This document shows positions 16,436 through 25,439 of a stretch of DNA of 58,992 bases, one piece after another. How positions within the stretch are numbered: position 1 is the first letter of the stretch; each line of letters starts with the position of its first letter. The notes beneath the pieces are model-generated. The model was not told the DNA's origin and did no database searches. It saw only the letters and a list, made by a program, of their open reading frames with translations. The translations under genes were made by a program, and so were the position numbers. Origin of the DNA: Bacteroides_D sp963546395 (GTDB lineage Bacteria; Bacteroidota; Bacteroidia; Bacteroidales; CAJPTX01); NCBI GenBank assembly GCA_963546395.1, contig CAUUMS010000011.1, positions 1 to 58,992 on the forward strand. Reading direction: 5' to 3'.

Positions 16436-18553
16436 ATGAATGTGCTGACAAAGCAGATCGCCCTGAGCGATGGGCGTACTATCACCATCGAGACGGGCAA
16501 GTTGGCCAAGCAGGCTGACGGCTCCGTGGTGGTGCGCATGGGAAACACCATGTTGCTAGCCACCGTGGTGAGTGCCCCTGATGCGGGCGAGGATGTAGAC
16601 TTTATGCCCCTGAGCGTCGATTATCGTGAGAAGTACGCTGCGGCGGGCCGATTCCCCGGGGGATTCTTCCGGCGTGAAATGCGCCAGTCTGACTACGAGG
16701 TGCTCATCTCGCGCCTGGTGGACCGCGCCTTGAGGCCCCTGTTCCCCGATGATTACCATGCTGACACATTCGTCACGGTGACCATGATCTCGGGCGAGCT
16801 CGATTCGTTGCCCGATGCGTTAGCTGGGCTGGCGGCTAGTGCTGCTATCTCGGTATCTGATATACCGTTTGGCGGTCCTATCTCCGAGGTGCGCGTGGCC
16901 CGCATTGACGGACGGTTTGTCATCAATCCGACCCATGCTGACTTGCAGCATGCGGATCTCGACCTGATGGTCGGGGCTACGTACGACAACATCCTCATGG
17001 TGGAAGGGGAGATGGATGAGGTGTCTGAGGATGTGATGATAGAGGCCATCCGCACGGCGCACGAGGAGATCAAGCGTCACTGCCAGGTGCAGATGGAGAT
17101 GGCTAAGGAGCTCGGCATCGTTAAGCGCACCTATTGCCACGAGAAGAACGACGAGGCCCTACGGCAGCGGGTGCATGACTTCTGCTACGAGAAGGCCTAT
17201 GCCATTGCCAAGTCGCAGCTGCCCAAGAAGGCCCGGAGTGAGGCCTTTGGCGCACTCCTCAACGAATTCTGGGCCACGGTGCCCGAGGATGAGCGTCCAG
17301 CTCTCCGCACGATGGTCAATCGTTACTACCACGCCGTGGAGAAGGAGGCTATGCGCCGCATGATCCTCGACGACGGCGTGCGTCTCGATGGCCGCAAGAC
17401 GGATCAGATCCGCCCCATCTGGTGCGAGGTAGATTATATCCCCAGTGCCCACGGATCGGCCATCTTCACGAGGGGTGAAACCCAGTCGCTGACCACTGTC
17501 ACGCTGGGCTCCAAGAGCGATGAGAAGATCATCGATGAGGCCCTCTTTGAAGGTACAGAGCAGTTCTTGCTGCATTACAACTTCCCGCCCTTCTCCACCG
17601 GTGAGGCGCGCCCATCACGTGGGCCTGGCCGGCGTGAGATTGGCCACGGCAACCTGGCGCACCGGGCCCTCAAGCGTATGATACCCCTTGGCTCTGAGAG
17701 CCCCTACGCTGTGCGAGTGGTGAGCGATATCCTGGAATCCAATGGCTCGTCCTCCATGGCCACGGTGTGCGCCGGCACGCTGGCACTCATGGATTCGGGG
17801 CTGAAGATTAAGAAGCCTGTCTCTGGGATTGCCATGGGCCTTATCTCCGACACGGTGGGTAAGCGCTTTGCTGTCCTCTCAGACATCCTGGGCGATGAGG
17901 ATCACCTTGGGGATATGGACTTCAAGGTGACGGGTACGCGGGATGGTATCACCGCAACCCAGATGGATATCAAGGTAGATGGCCTTCCCTACGAGGTGCT
18001 AGCGCAGGCCCTGGAGCAGGCTAAGCAGGGACGTCTCCACATCTTGGGCAAGATGCTCGAGACGATACCCGAGCCCCGCGCGGAGTTCAAGCCCCACGTG
18101 CCTCGCTGTGAGCAAATATTCGTGCCCCGTGACATGATCGGGGCCATTATTGGCCCTGGTGGCAAGATCATCCAGGAGATGCAGCGGGAGACTGGTGCCC
18201 AAATCAACATCGAGGAGGTAGAGAACCGGGGCGAGGTCACCATCTACACCGCATCGAAGGACAGCATGGAGGCGGCCAAGCAGCGTATACGTGCCATCGT
18301 AGCCATGCCAGAGGTCGGGGAGGTGTACAAGGGCAAAGTCAAGTCCATTGTGCCCTTTGGTGCCTTCGTGGAGATCATGCCTGGGCGTGACGGCCTGTTG
18401 CACGTCTCCGAAATTGATTGGAAGCGGGTGGAGAACGTGGAGGATTACCTCAAGGTGGGCGATGAGGTAGAGGTTAAGCTCATCGAGATCGACCCCAAGA
18501 CGAGCAAGCTGCGCCTCTCGCGCAAGGTGCTCATCCCCAAACCGCAGAAGTAA
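16436..18553 (+). CDS. pnp: Polyribonucleotide nucleotidyltransferase (PNPase)
   Basis: A 705-residue phosphorolytic 3'-5' exoribonuclease of normal length. Two RNase PH cores are visible (FFRREMRQSDYEVLISRLVD in the first; GSESPYAVRVVSDILESNGS in the second). A KH domain follows (RDMIGAIIGPGGKIIQEMQ, about 560-580), then an S1 domain (VYKGKVKSIVPFGAFVEI). It degrades mRNA in the cytoplasm. The preceding rpsO terminator is the usual arrangement. Confidence 0.97.
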   Translation: MNVLTKQIALSDGRTITIETGKLAKQADGSVVVRMGNTMLLATVVSAPDAGEDVDFMPLSVDYREKYAAAGRFPGGFFRREMRQSDYEVLISRLVDRALRPLFPDDYHADTFVTVTMISGELDSLPDALAGLAASAAISVSDIPFGGPISEVRVARIDGRFVINPTHADLQHADLDLMVGATYDNILMVEGEMDEVSEDVMIEAIRTAHEEIKRHCQVQMEMAKELGIVKRTYCHEKNDEALRQRVHDFCYEKAYAIAKSQLPKKARSEAFGALLNEFWATVPEDERPALRTMVNRYYHAVEKEAMRRMILDDGVRLDGRKTDQIRPIWCEVDYIPSAHGSAIFTRGETQSLTTVTLGSKSDEKIIDEALFEGTEQFLLHYNFPPFSTGEARPSRGPGRREIGHGNLAHRALKRMIPLGSESPYAVRVVSDILESNGSSSMATVCAGTLALMDSGLKIKKPVSGIAMGLISDTVGKRFAVLSDILGDEDHLGDMDFKVTGTRDGITATQMDIKVDGLPYEVLAQALEQAKQGRLHILGKMLETIPEPRAEFKPHVPRCEQIFVPRDMIGAIIGPGGKIIQEMQRETGAQINIEEVENRGEVTIYTASKDSMEAAKQRIRAIVAMPEVGEVYKGKVKSIVPFGAFVEIMPGRDGLLHVSEIDWKRVENVEDYLKVGDEVEVKLIEIDPKTSKLRLSRKVLIPKPQK

Positions 18554-18582
18554 TGGCTACCTCGTTGTAGCCTGCGTAGCGT

Positions 18583-18621
18583 GGCCGCGGCAGGAGGATT
18601 TACCTCTTGCCGCGGCCTTTT
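18583..18621 (+). terminator. Terminator after pnp
   Basis: Stem GGCCGCGGCAGGAGG / CCTCTTGCCGCGGCC with a 5-nt loop, then TTTT. Its presence also excludes starts of the next gene inside it (such as the ATG at 18607). Confidence 0.88.
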
Positions 18622-18681
18622 GCTAGGGTTCAGACGCTGGAGCCACCTATGCCAGCTTGCACCTGCAGCGTAACGCTAAAT

Positions 18682-19779
18682 ATGCATGCCATGCGCCCTA
18701 TCGCTGTCCTATTACCACTCCTTGTTGCCTTCCTGCTAGCCATTGCATCGCCTGTACATGCGCAGTTTGGCCATGCACCAGAACCAGATGAGGCGGGGGA
18801 TGCCCGCATTGGGCTGACGGGAGAGGCTTTCCTGTATAATGCCGAGTTCGATCATCCGCTAAAGGTGGGCTATACCCTGCCGGGATGGACTCTCACCCCG
18901 TACATGAGCTACGATTGCTTTCGGATACTCGCCTTCTCCGTGGGGTGGCGTGTGACGCAGATGATAGGCCGCCGCGACCCATGGCGGAGCGACTTCCTGT
19001 TCTCCATCTCCAGCTACCCGATACAAAGCCTTGCCATCAGGCTCGGTGCATTGCCTGAGCCGCACGAGCACCGGCTGCCCGATTTCCTATACTCGCACCA
19101 ACGAGCCTGGCTCAACCGCCCAGAGATGGGGGTGCACATTCGCTACGAGCCCCTGCTCGCCTTCTATTTTGCCGAGGCATGGCTCGATTGGGAGACCTTC
19201 ATCTGGCGGGGTGCCAAAAAGAACGAGCAGTTCTTTCTCGGGCTACAGCTGGCCCGACAGAGCCTCCGTGGCTTCCAGGGGCGGCTCTTTTTCCTTGCCC
19301 ATCACAGCGGGGGGCAGATTGACGACACCAGCCTCCCCGTGATCACCTCCATCAACACGGGGGGTGAGCTGGGCTATGCCCATTTTGTGGGCCCTACCCG
19401 ACTCGCATGGGGTGTATATGCCGCGCTGAGCCGCGATGGTGATAAGACGCATCCCTTCTACGGCCGATCGGGCTACGCCGTCCGCCCCTACATCGGTTGC
19501 TCGTGGAACGGCTTGCATGGCGAGCTGGCCTATTTCCATGCCCTGCGGTTTTATACCCTGCGGGGTCAGGAGCTTTACGCCTCGTATAGCGACTGGTCGG
19601 AGGGGCGCCACATGGCCCGTCGCCAGATTGTGACCGCCCGCCTGGACTATTCGCATTCTACATCGACCGATGTGGTCGAATTCAAGGCGGGTACCGAGCT
19701 CTTCTACGATGTCGCCCTTCGTCGGGTCGATTGGGCCTTCTTCCTGCAAACGAAGATCAATTTCGCTCTCCGTTGGTAA
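18682..19779 (+). CDS. Predicted outer-membrane beta-barrel protein, function unknown
   Basis: About 365 residues. A signal peptide is clear: MRPIAVLLPLLVAFLLAIAS followed by PVHA and QF. The mature part is rich in alternating aromatic and polar residues (strands such as LTPYMSYDCFRILAFSVGW) and ends in the aromatic terminus FALRW, typical of BAM substrates. I choose ATG 18682 (18691 is nearly as good) because upstream starts lie in or next to the pnp terminator. No known family is recognised. It stands alone between pnp and rnhB. Confidence 0.6.
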   Translation: MHAMRPIAVLLPLLVAFLLAIASPVHAQFGHAPEPDEAGDARIGLTGEAFLYNAEFDHPLKVGYTLPGWTLTPYMSYDCFRILAFSVGWRVTQMIGRRDPWRSDFLFSISSYPIQSLAIRLGALPEPHEHRLPDFLYSHQRAWLNRPEMGVHIRYEPLLAFYFAEAWLDWETFIWRGAKKNEQFFLGLQLARQSLRGFQGRLFFLAHHSGGQIDDTSLPVITSINTGGELGYAHFVGPTRLAWGVYAALSRDGDKTHPFYGRSGYAVRPYIGCSWNGLHGELAYFHALRFYTLRGQELYASYSDWSEGRHMARRQIVTARLDYSHSTSTDVVEFKAGTELFYDVALRRVDWAFFLQTKINFALRW

Positions 19780-19806
19780 CACCTATTGCTAGCAAATCGG
19801 CGGGCT

Positions 19807-20388
19807 ATGGAAGAGCTAATCCGTTACTTAGATGCAGGCACAGAGGTAGGTTGCGATGAAGCTGGCCGGGGTTGCCTCGCAGGCCCCGTGTCGGCTGCGG
19901 CCGTGTGTCTCCCCCGGGACTTCCGTCACCCCCTGGTGCGCGACTCCAAGTCGCTATCGCCCTCGCAGCGCGAGCGGGCCCGCCGGATGGTGGAGCGTGA
20001 GGCTATCGCCTGGAAAGTGGTGCTACTCCCCCCGCGCGTCATCGATGCGCTCAATATCCTCCGGGCCTCCATCCTAGCCATGCAGTTGGCTGTGGATGGC
20101 CTCCCGTTGCGTCCCGACCTGGTGCTGGTGGATGGCCACGTGTTTACACCCTTCGCCGGCCTTCCGTACCGGTGCGAGATTGGGGGCGACACCCGTTACA
20201 TCTCCATTGCCGCGGCCTCCATTCTGGCTAAGACGCACCGCGACGAGGTGATGCTAGACTATGCGGCGCAATACCCCCAGTATGGATGGCATAAGAATAA
20301 GGGGTACCCCACAGTGGCCCACCGTCGGGCTTTAGCCGAGCATGGCCCCAGCCCGCTGCACCGCTTCTCCTTCCATCTAGGCAAGTAG
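19807..20388 (+). CDS. rnhB: Ribonuclease HII
   Basis: A 193-residue enzyme that removes ribonucleotides and RNA primers from RNA-DNA hybrids. CDEAGRGCLAGPV at residues 16-28 carries the catalytic Asp-Glu pair, VDGH a further metal ligand, and SIAAASILAKTHRDEVM the last conserved block. ATG 19807 fits the family N-terminus; a TTG at 19786 is the only longer option. It is convergent with ubiX. Confidence 0.95.
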   Translation: MEELIRYLDAGTEVGCDEAGRGCLAGPVSAAAVCLPRDFRHPLVRDSKSLSPSQRERARRMVEREAIAWKVVLLPPRVIDALNILRASILAMQLAVDGLPLRPDLVLVDGHVFTPFAGLPYRCEIGGDTRYISIAAASILAKTHRDEVMLDYAAQYPQYGWHKNKGYPTVAHRRALAEHGPSPLHRFSFHLGK

Positions 20389-20473
20389 TCCGCCTACCCT
20401 GAGAGGGCTTTCGCCCCTGCCTCCCTGTCGTGTGGCGGGTGGGGATTGCGCCTATCGATGCCGTCACGCAGCT

Positions 20474-20537
20474 GCACCAACAAGGTACCAAGTTCGTATT
20501 TGCGCCGCCAAATATGGGCTTGATACGGCGTTGCTAG
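20474..20537. repeat. Dispersed palindromic repeat, copy B
   Basis: Left arm GCACCAACAAGGTACCAA, right arm TTGATACGGCGTTGCTAG. Same family and orientation as 10375-10439. It lies between the convergent genes rnhB and ubiX and could help end transcription from either side. Confidence 0.75.
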
Positions 20538-20552
20538 CCCGAGGCCTCGTGT

Positions 20553-21134
20553 CTAATGCTCAACCGTCATCGCCGGATCCCAGCTCTGGCGCGGGGATGC
20601 GTAGCCTAGCAGGGCGACAATGTGCAGGGCCAGATCATCCACCATCGCCTCAATGCTGTCCGCCCTATGGTAGAATGTGAGCATGGGGGGCACTATGGTT
20701 GCCCCGGCTTGCGCCAGCGTGAGCATGTTGGACAGATGGATGCTGCTGAGCGGGCTTTCACGTGGCACCACGATGAGCGGTCGCCGCTCCTTGAGGGTCA
20801 CGTCGGCAGCTCGTCCCAGGAGCGTGTCGGCCATCCCGTGCGCCATCTTAGCCAACGAGCCCATGGAGCAGGGCACCACAACCATACCGCCCGTGGGGCA
20901 GGAGCCCGAGGCGGGAGGGGCGAATAGGTCGTCATTCCGATAGGTGACGATGCGGGGATGCTGGGGGAGTGGTTGCCCCGGGAGCTCGTGCTGCCACACG
21001 CGCAGGGACGTCTCCGTGAATATCAGCCAGAGGGGGGCGGGTGTGTGCGCAATGAGGGCCTCCACCGTGCGCTGGGCGATGAGCGACCCGCTCGCACCGG
21101 TGATCCCCACAATCAACGGAATTGCCTCGGCCAT
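20553..21134 (-). CDS. ubiX: Flavin prenyltransferase UbiX family
   Basis: A 193-residue flavoprotein. GITGASGSLIAQ at the N-terminus is the FMN-binding Rossmann motif; IFTETSLRVW, PCSMGSLAKMAHG, PRESPLSSIHLSNML and AGATIVPPMLTFY are all conserved UbiX blocks. The enzyme attaches a dimethylallyl group to FMN, making the prenyl-FMN cofactor for UbiD decarboxylases. No ubiD is in the window. Diverges from the secreted protein gene at 21175. Confidence 0.92.
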   Translation of the reverse strand: MAEAIPLIVGITGASGSLIAQRTVEALIAHTPAPLWLIFTETSLRVWQHELPGQPLPQHPRIVTYRNDDLFAPPASGSCPTGGMVVVPCSMGSLAKMAHGMADTLLGRAADVTLKERRPLIVVPRESPLSSIHLSNMLTLAQAGATIVPPMLTFYHRADSIEAMVDDLALHIVALLGYASPRQSWDPAMTVEH

Positions 21135-21152
21135 GATTTGTTAGTATCTTCG
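21122..21152 (+). promoter_or_regulatory. Promoter for the secreted unknown at 21175
   Basis: TTG at 21122-21124, a 20-nt spacer and TATCTTCG at 21145-21152. This is the same TTCG variant box seen before arcC. Confidence 0.45.
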
Positions 21153-21174
21153 CGAGGTTACACGATGCAAGGTA

Positions 21175-22179
21175 ATGAATAAAATATTTTGGGCCCTGTG
21201 CTTGGCTCTGCTCCCCTGCCTGGCGTTGGGGCAAGGGATTGATGTACGCTCGATGACGTGGGGCAAGGATTATAAGCTGCACGTCAAGATGGGGAATGAT
21301 AGCGTTTACGTGATGGACGTGCGGGCCCTGTACCATCAGGGGGATCTCACGGCCGAGCAGGCATTGACCTCATCGACCACCTACCTGCCCGTGACGCTCG
21401 ATCGTGAGTTTGTGGACTACCTGAAGCAGCGTCCGCTGCGCGATACGGGCAAGGCGAATGGCCAGGACAGCGTCTCCCCGCGGCAGTTCGCCACCCTGTG
21501 GTCGGCACTGCACAGCGAGATTGGGGGCGACTACGTGCACCTTATCAACAGCATTGTCTACGCGCTGGAATCGCGCCGCCTGCATTTGCAGGATGAGGCC
21601 CTGCGTCGCCCTGTGACGGATTGGAAGCCCGACCCGCCCACCGATACATACAAGCGCACGAAGGATTGGCCCTTCTACGTCCCTATCACCCAGAAGGATG
21701 CCCACCGGGAGTATAAACTGAGGGCCAAGGAGGGCACTTTGCAGGATCTGCAGGGCATACCGACGCGGTTTATCGATTTCTTCCTGGCCACTAGCGATGG
21801 CGATTACCGCGAGCTGGTGCATGCCCGGCAGATGGGGAAGGTGGCCCAGGTGGATTTGGTGCGGATGATGCTGGGGGCTAAGTACTTGGGCGAACGGCAG
21901 ATTGAGTACGTGAGCCGGTGCGTGCGTAGTGCCGTGACGCACTACTCGGCGAGCAATTTGCCCTCGGTCATCGTTTTCGATGACTACAAGGCCGCCGTGG
22001 CCATGACGCTTGATGCGGGTGGTTACCGGGTGGATTACGTTGTGTTCCAGGATCAGCAGTCGCTTTCGCCTGCCGAGGTGGCTAAGCGCGAGGCCGACAT
22101 TCGGGCCCTGGTGAAGAGTATCAACGAGGCGAATGCGAAGATCTTCCGCCAACGCCTCTCCAAGTACTACGAGCAGTAG
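21175..22179 (+). CDS. Secreted protein of unknown function
   Basis: A 334-residue protein with a signal peptide, MNKIFWALCLALLPCLALGQ, probably cleaved near residue 19-20. The mature part is soluble, mixed charged, with a conserved-looking C-terminal half (ASNLPSVIVFDDYKAAVAM, then a helical basic end). No catalytic motif or known domain is recognised. It should be periplasmic or surface-exposed. The GldA-like ATPase follows after 55 bp and may share its transcript. Confidence 0.6.
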   Translation: MNKIFWALCLALLPCLALGQGIDVRSMTWGKDYKLHVKMGNDSVYVMDVRALYHQGDLTAEQALTSSTTYLPVTLDREFVDYLKQRPLRDTGKANGQDSVSPRQFATLWSALHSEIGGDYVHLINSIVYALESRRLHLQDEALRRPVTDWKPDPPTDTYKRTKDWPFYVPITQKDAHREYKLRAKEGTLQDLQGIPTRFIDFFLATSDGDYRELVHARQMGKVAQVDLVRMMLGAKYLGERQIEYVSRCVRSAVTHYSASNLPSVIVFDDYKAAVAMTLDAGGYRVDYVVFQDQQSLSPAEVAKREADIRALVKSINEANAKIFRQRLSKYYEQ

Positions 22180-22234
22180 TCTGCGCTACCGTGGCGACTG
22201 GGCGCAGAGTTAGGGGGCCAGAGGAGAATTGCCG

Positions 22235-23173
22235 ATGGGTATACGAGTTGAGGGGCTAGGGTGCCGGTTTGGCTCCATGTGGGCCGTGCGCCATCTCACG
22301 TTCGAGGCGCGTGATGGGCAGGTGACGGGCCTGCTTGGCCCCAACGGGGCGGGCAAATCCACCACCATGCGTATCCTATCGGGCTACCTGCCTGCCAGCG
22401 AGGGGCAAGCCTGGGTGAATGGGCAGCCTGTGTCATCACCCGATCCGGCATGGCGCAGGGGATTGGGCTATCTGCCTGAGCAGAATCCGCTGTACGTGGA
22501 TCTGTACGTGCGGGAGTATCTGACGCACGTGGCGCACCTTTACAGGATACGTCGTCCGCGGCCCGAGGTGGAGCGCGTGATTGCCGTCACGGGGCTCGAC
22601 CCTATGCGGAGCCGGCGCATCCGTACCCTTTCGAAGGGTTACCGGCAGCGGGTGGGACTCGCCGCGGCATTGCTCCCACGGCCGAAGACGCTGATACTGG
22701 ATGAGCCGACGAATGGGCTCGATCCGAATCAGATCGTGGAGATTCGTCACGTGATTCGCGACGTGGGGCAGGAGACGGCCGTGCTGCTCTCCACGCATAT
22801 CATGCAAGAGGTGGAGGCCGTGTGCGACCGTGTGGCGATCATCAGCCACGGAGCATTGGTGGCGCATGGGGCCACGGATGAGGTGATGAGCCGGGGGCAA
22901 GGGGCCACGGTGGTGGCGGGGTTCACCCAGACGCTCGAGCGCAGCGCGCTGGCCGAGGCCTTGGGCGGTGCCCATGTGGAGCCTCTCCCCGAGGGCGAGT
23001 GGGCCATTCGGTGCGATGATGGCCAGCAGATGCGGGAACGGATCTTTGCCGCGAGCGTGGCGCAGGGCTGGACGCTCATCACGCTGTACACGCGTCGATC
23101 GCATCTGGAGGATGTGTTCCGCTCGCTGACGGGCAACGATGCGCAGCCTGGCCTCGTAGACCAGGCTGGGTAG
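22235..23173 (+). CDS. ABC transporter ATPase, GldA-like
   Basis: A 312-residue ATPase of the ABC-2 exporter type. Walker A GPNGAGKS near residue 36-43, Q-loop YLPEQNPLY, signature LSKGYRQRVGLA, Walker B LILDEPTNGLDP and H-loop LLSTHIMQEVE. The sequence resembles GldA, the ATPase of the Bacteroidota gliding-associated exporter, but GldA cannot be separated from other ABC-2 ATPases without a tree. ATG 22235 is used because GAGGAG lies 8 nt upstream. No permease gene adjoins it, so its partner must be elsewhere. Confidence 0.85.
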   Translation: MGIRVEGLGCRFGSMWAVRHLTFEARDGQVTGLLGPNGAGKSTTMRILSGYLPASEGQAWVNGQPVSSPDPAWRRGLGYLPEQNPLYVDLYVREYLTHVAHLYRIRRPRPEVERVIAVTGLDPMRSRRIRTLSKGYRQRVGLAAALLPRPKTLILDEPTNGLDPNQIVEIRHVIRDVGQETAVLLSTHIMQEVEAVCDRVAIISHGALVAHGATDEVMSRGQGATVVAGFTQTLERSALAEALGGAHVEPLPEGEWAIRCDDGQQMRERIFAASVAQGWTLITLYTRRSHLEDVFRSLTGNDAQPGLVDQAG

Positions 23174-23193
23174 GCAGATCAGTCGTTTTGTTA

Positions 23194-23201
23194 TACATTT
23201 G
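23194..23201 (+). promoter_or_regulatory. Promoter -7 box for the DUF1573 gene
   Basis: TACATTTG, about 45 nt before the expected transcript reaches the ATG at 23254. AGGAGG lies 10-15 nt before that ATG. Confidence 0.5.
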
Positions 23202-23253
23202 CGGGGATGGGTTGGGACGGGGTGTTGGCTAGAGCTTTAGGAGGATTTGACGT

Positions 23254-24324
23254 ATGCGGAGGCAGCTGCTGTGGATGCTGATGTTGCTGTGCGGAGTGAC
23301 GATGGCTCATGCGCAGGGCGGGGGTAAGATTGCATTTGAGGTCACTGAGCACGATTTTGGGCGGATTCCTGAGAAGGGAGGGGCCGTGTCGTACACATTC
23401 CGTTTTACCAACACGGGGGATGCGCCTGTGGTGCTGCAAGGGGTGAGCACCTCGTGCGGCTGCACGGCCTCGGAGTGGTCGAATGAGCCGGTGCTCCCGG
23501 GTAAGCAGGGCTCTGTGACGGCGCGCTTTGACCCCTACGGCCGGCCCAACGGATTCATGAAGTCGATCACCGTGCGCAGCAATGCTGATCCGCAGTCGGT
23601 GGTGCTCTACATCAAGGGGTTTGTCGTGCCCCGTGAGGTGTCCCCCGAGGAGCAGTATCAGCAGCGATATGGTGCCCTGGGGGTGCGAGCCTCGTGCGTG
23701 TCGATGCAGCAGGTGTTGGCCGATCAGGCAAAACGTGAGGTGGTGTCCCTGTACAATTTTGGCGATAAGCCGCTTAAAGTGAGCTTTAGCAAGCTGCCGA
23801 ACTACCTCACCATCTCACCGAAGGAGCTCACGTTGCAACCCAAAGCGAAGGGGGAGGTGGAGTTCACCATCGATGGCACCCGGGTAGACGACTGGGGGCT
23901 GGTGTCGGCCTCGTTCGCGGTGGCGGCCGGAGCTGAGAAGGGCACTATGTCGGTGCTATTCTTGCGGGATGAGAATTTTGCCAAGATGAGCGATGCGGAG
24001 TACTCGGGCTCTGCCCGCGTGTCGTTCGCCACGATGGATGTGGACATGGGGACGATTCCCTCCGCCAAGGGTAAGACGATGCGCGTTGGGTTCACGAATG
24101 TGGGTCAGAAGCCGCTCATCGTGCGCAAGGTCAGCACCTCGTGCGATTGCCTGAAGGCGAGCGTCAGCAGCAAGTCGGTGCCTCCGGGGCAGTCGGCTGA
24201 GCTTGTGCTGGAGTATAAATCGGCCCAGGAGGGGAAAGGGAGTAAGAACTGGTCGGTGATGGTGATTACCAATGACCCCAGCAGTTCTGCGAGCTCGGTG
24301 GCTGTGCGGGCCCTGGTGAATTAG
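23254..24324 (+). CDS. Exported DUF1573 protein with two Ig-like (ASH/MSP-type) domains
   Basis: A 356-residue protein with signal peptide MRRQLLWMLMLLCGVTMAHA. Two DUF1573 repeats are seen: HDFGRIPEKGGAVSYTFRFT with SCGCTASEW (about 30-110) and VDMGTIPSAKGKTMRVGFTN with SCDCLKASV (about 265-350). The paired TSCGC/TSCDC cysteines are hallmarks of the family. DUF1573 proteins are abundant in Bacteroidota and are thought to be periplasmic or envelope structural parts; the exact role is unknown. Confidence 0.82.
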   Translation: MRRQLLWMLMLLCGVTMAHAQGGGKIAFEVTEHDFGRIPEKGGAVSYTFRFTNTGDAPVVLQGVSTSCGCTASEWSNEPVLPGKQGSVTARFDPYGRPNGFMKSITVRSNADPQSVVLYIKGFVVPREVSPEEQYQQRYGALGVRASCVSMQQVLADQAKREVVSLYNFGDKPLKVSFSKLPNYLTISPKELTLQPKAKGEVEFTIDGTRVDDWGLVSASFAVAAGAEKGTMSVLFLRDENFAKMSDAEYSGSARVSFATMDVDMGTIPSAKGKTMRVGFTNVGQKPLIVRKVSTSCDCLKASVSSKSVPPGQSAELVLEYKSAQEGKGSKNWSVMVITNDPSSSASSVAVRALVN

Positions 24325-24486
24325 CCGGCTGGTGCCGGCTCCTGGCGTGGTGGGCTATAGGGAGGATGCGGGGCCGATGGATGGCATGGCCTCGCTGTAG
24401 GGTCGTGCCCCTAGGGGGTGTTGATGGATGCGTGGGGATGACCCTGCGCATTACGCCACGGGGGCGGTGAACTTTTCGCTAGAGTG

Positions 24487-25431
24487 ATGACGGATTTGTT
24501 GCAGGTGGAGCGTGTCTCCAAAAGCTACGGGATGCATCGGGCATTGCACGATGTGAGCCTGTCGGTGCCTGAGGGTAGCATCTATGGTCTGCTTGGCCCG
24601 AATGGGGCTGGTAAGACCACGCTGATTCGCCTGATTAATCAGATCCTTCAGCCCGATGCGGGGCGCATCCTGCTGCGTGGGCGTACGCTGGAGCGAGCCG
24701 ATGTGAGCAGCATTGGCTACCTCCCAGAGGAGCGCGGCCTCTACAAGAAGATGCGGGTGGGCGATCAGGCCATTTTTCTGGCCCGCCTCAAGGGGATGAG
24801 CCGCAGCGAGGCGACGACTGAGCTGAAACGCTGGTTTAAGAAGTTCGACATCGAGGCCTGGTGGGGTAAGCGCGTGGAGGAGCTCAGTAAGGGGATGGCG
24901 CAGAAGGTGCAGTTCATCGTGACGGTGCTGCATCGGCCGCCGCTGCTGATATTCGATGAGCCGTTCAGCGGGTTCGACCCCATCAATGCCGATCTGTTGA
25001 AGCGGGAGATCCTTGAGCTGCGACGTGAGGGGGCTACCATCCTCTTCTCGACGCACAACATGGACTCTGTGCAGGAGCTGTGCGACTACATCACGCTGAT
25101 CAATCGCTCCGAGAACATCCTGTCGGGTGCCGTGAGCGAGGTACGCTCGCGCTACTCGTCGCCTAGCTACCGTGTGGGTTACGCGGGGGGGAGGGTGGCA
25201 CTGGACACTCTGCTCCCGAGGGAGTGGAGCCTGGGCCGTGAGTGGGATGAGGATGGGCTGCATTGGTTCAGTATCAATGTGGGGGATGCGCCCTCTGTCA
25301 CCATGCGGGCCCTGTTTGCCATGCTGCCTGAGACGCTCGATGTGGTGCACCTGTCCAGGGAAGAGGCGAGTATGCACGACATCTTTGTGCGGGCCGTGAG
25401 TGCCTCTTCGGCCGAGACATCAAATAGGTAG
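24487..25431 (+). CDS. ABC-2 exporter ATPase (NatA-like)
   Basis: A 314-residue ATPase. Walker A LLGPNGAGKTT at about 37-47, Q-loop YLPEERGLYKKM, a variant signature ELSKGMAQKVQF, Walker B LLIFDEPFSGFDP and H-loop FSTHNMDSVQ. A C-terminal domain of about 90 residues follows, as in NatA-type proteins. A GTG directly precedes the chosen ATG. The matching permease starts 8 bp downstream. The substrate is unknown (NatAB itself exports sodium). Confidence 0.88.
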   Translation: MTDLLQVERVSKSYGMHRALHDVSLSVPEGSIYGLLGPNGAGKTTLIRLINQILQPDAGRILLRGRTLERADVSSIGYLPEERGLYKKMRVGDQAIFLARLKGMSRSEATTELKRWFKKFDIEAWWGKRVEELSKGMAQKVQFIVTVLHRPPLLIFDEPFSGFDPINADLLKREILELRREGATILFSTHNMDSVQELCDYITLINRSENILSGAVSEVRSRYSSPSYRVGYAGGRVALDTLLPREWSLGREWDEDGLHWFSINVGDAPSVTMRALFAMLPETLDVVHLSREEASMHDIFVRAVSASSAETSNR

Positions 25432-25439
25432 GGGGTATT

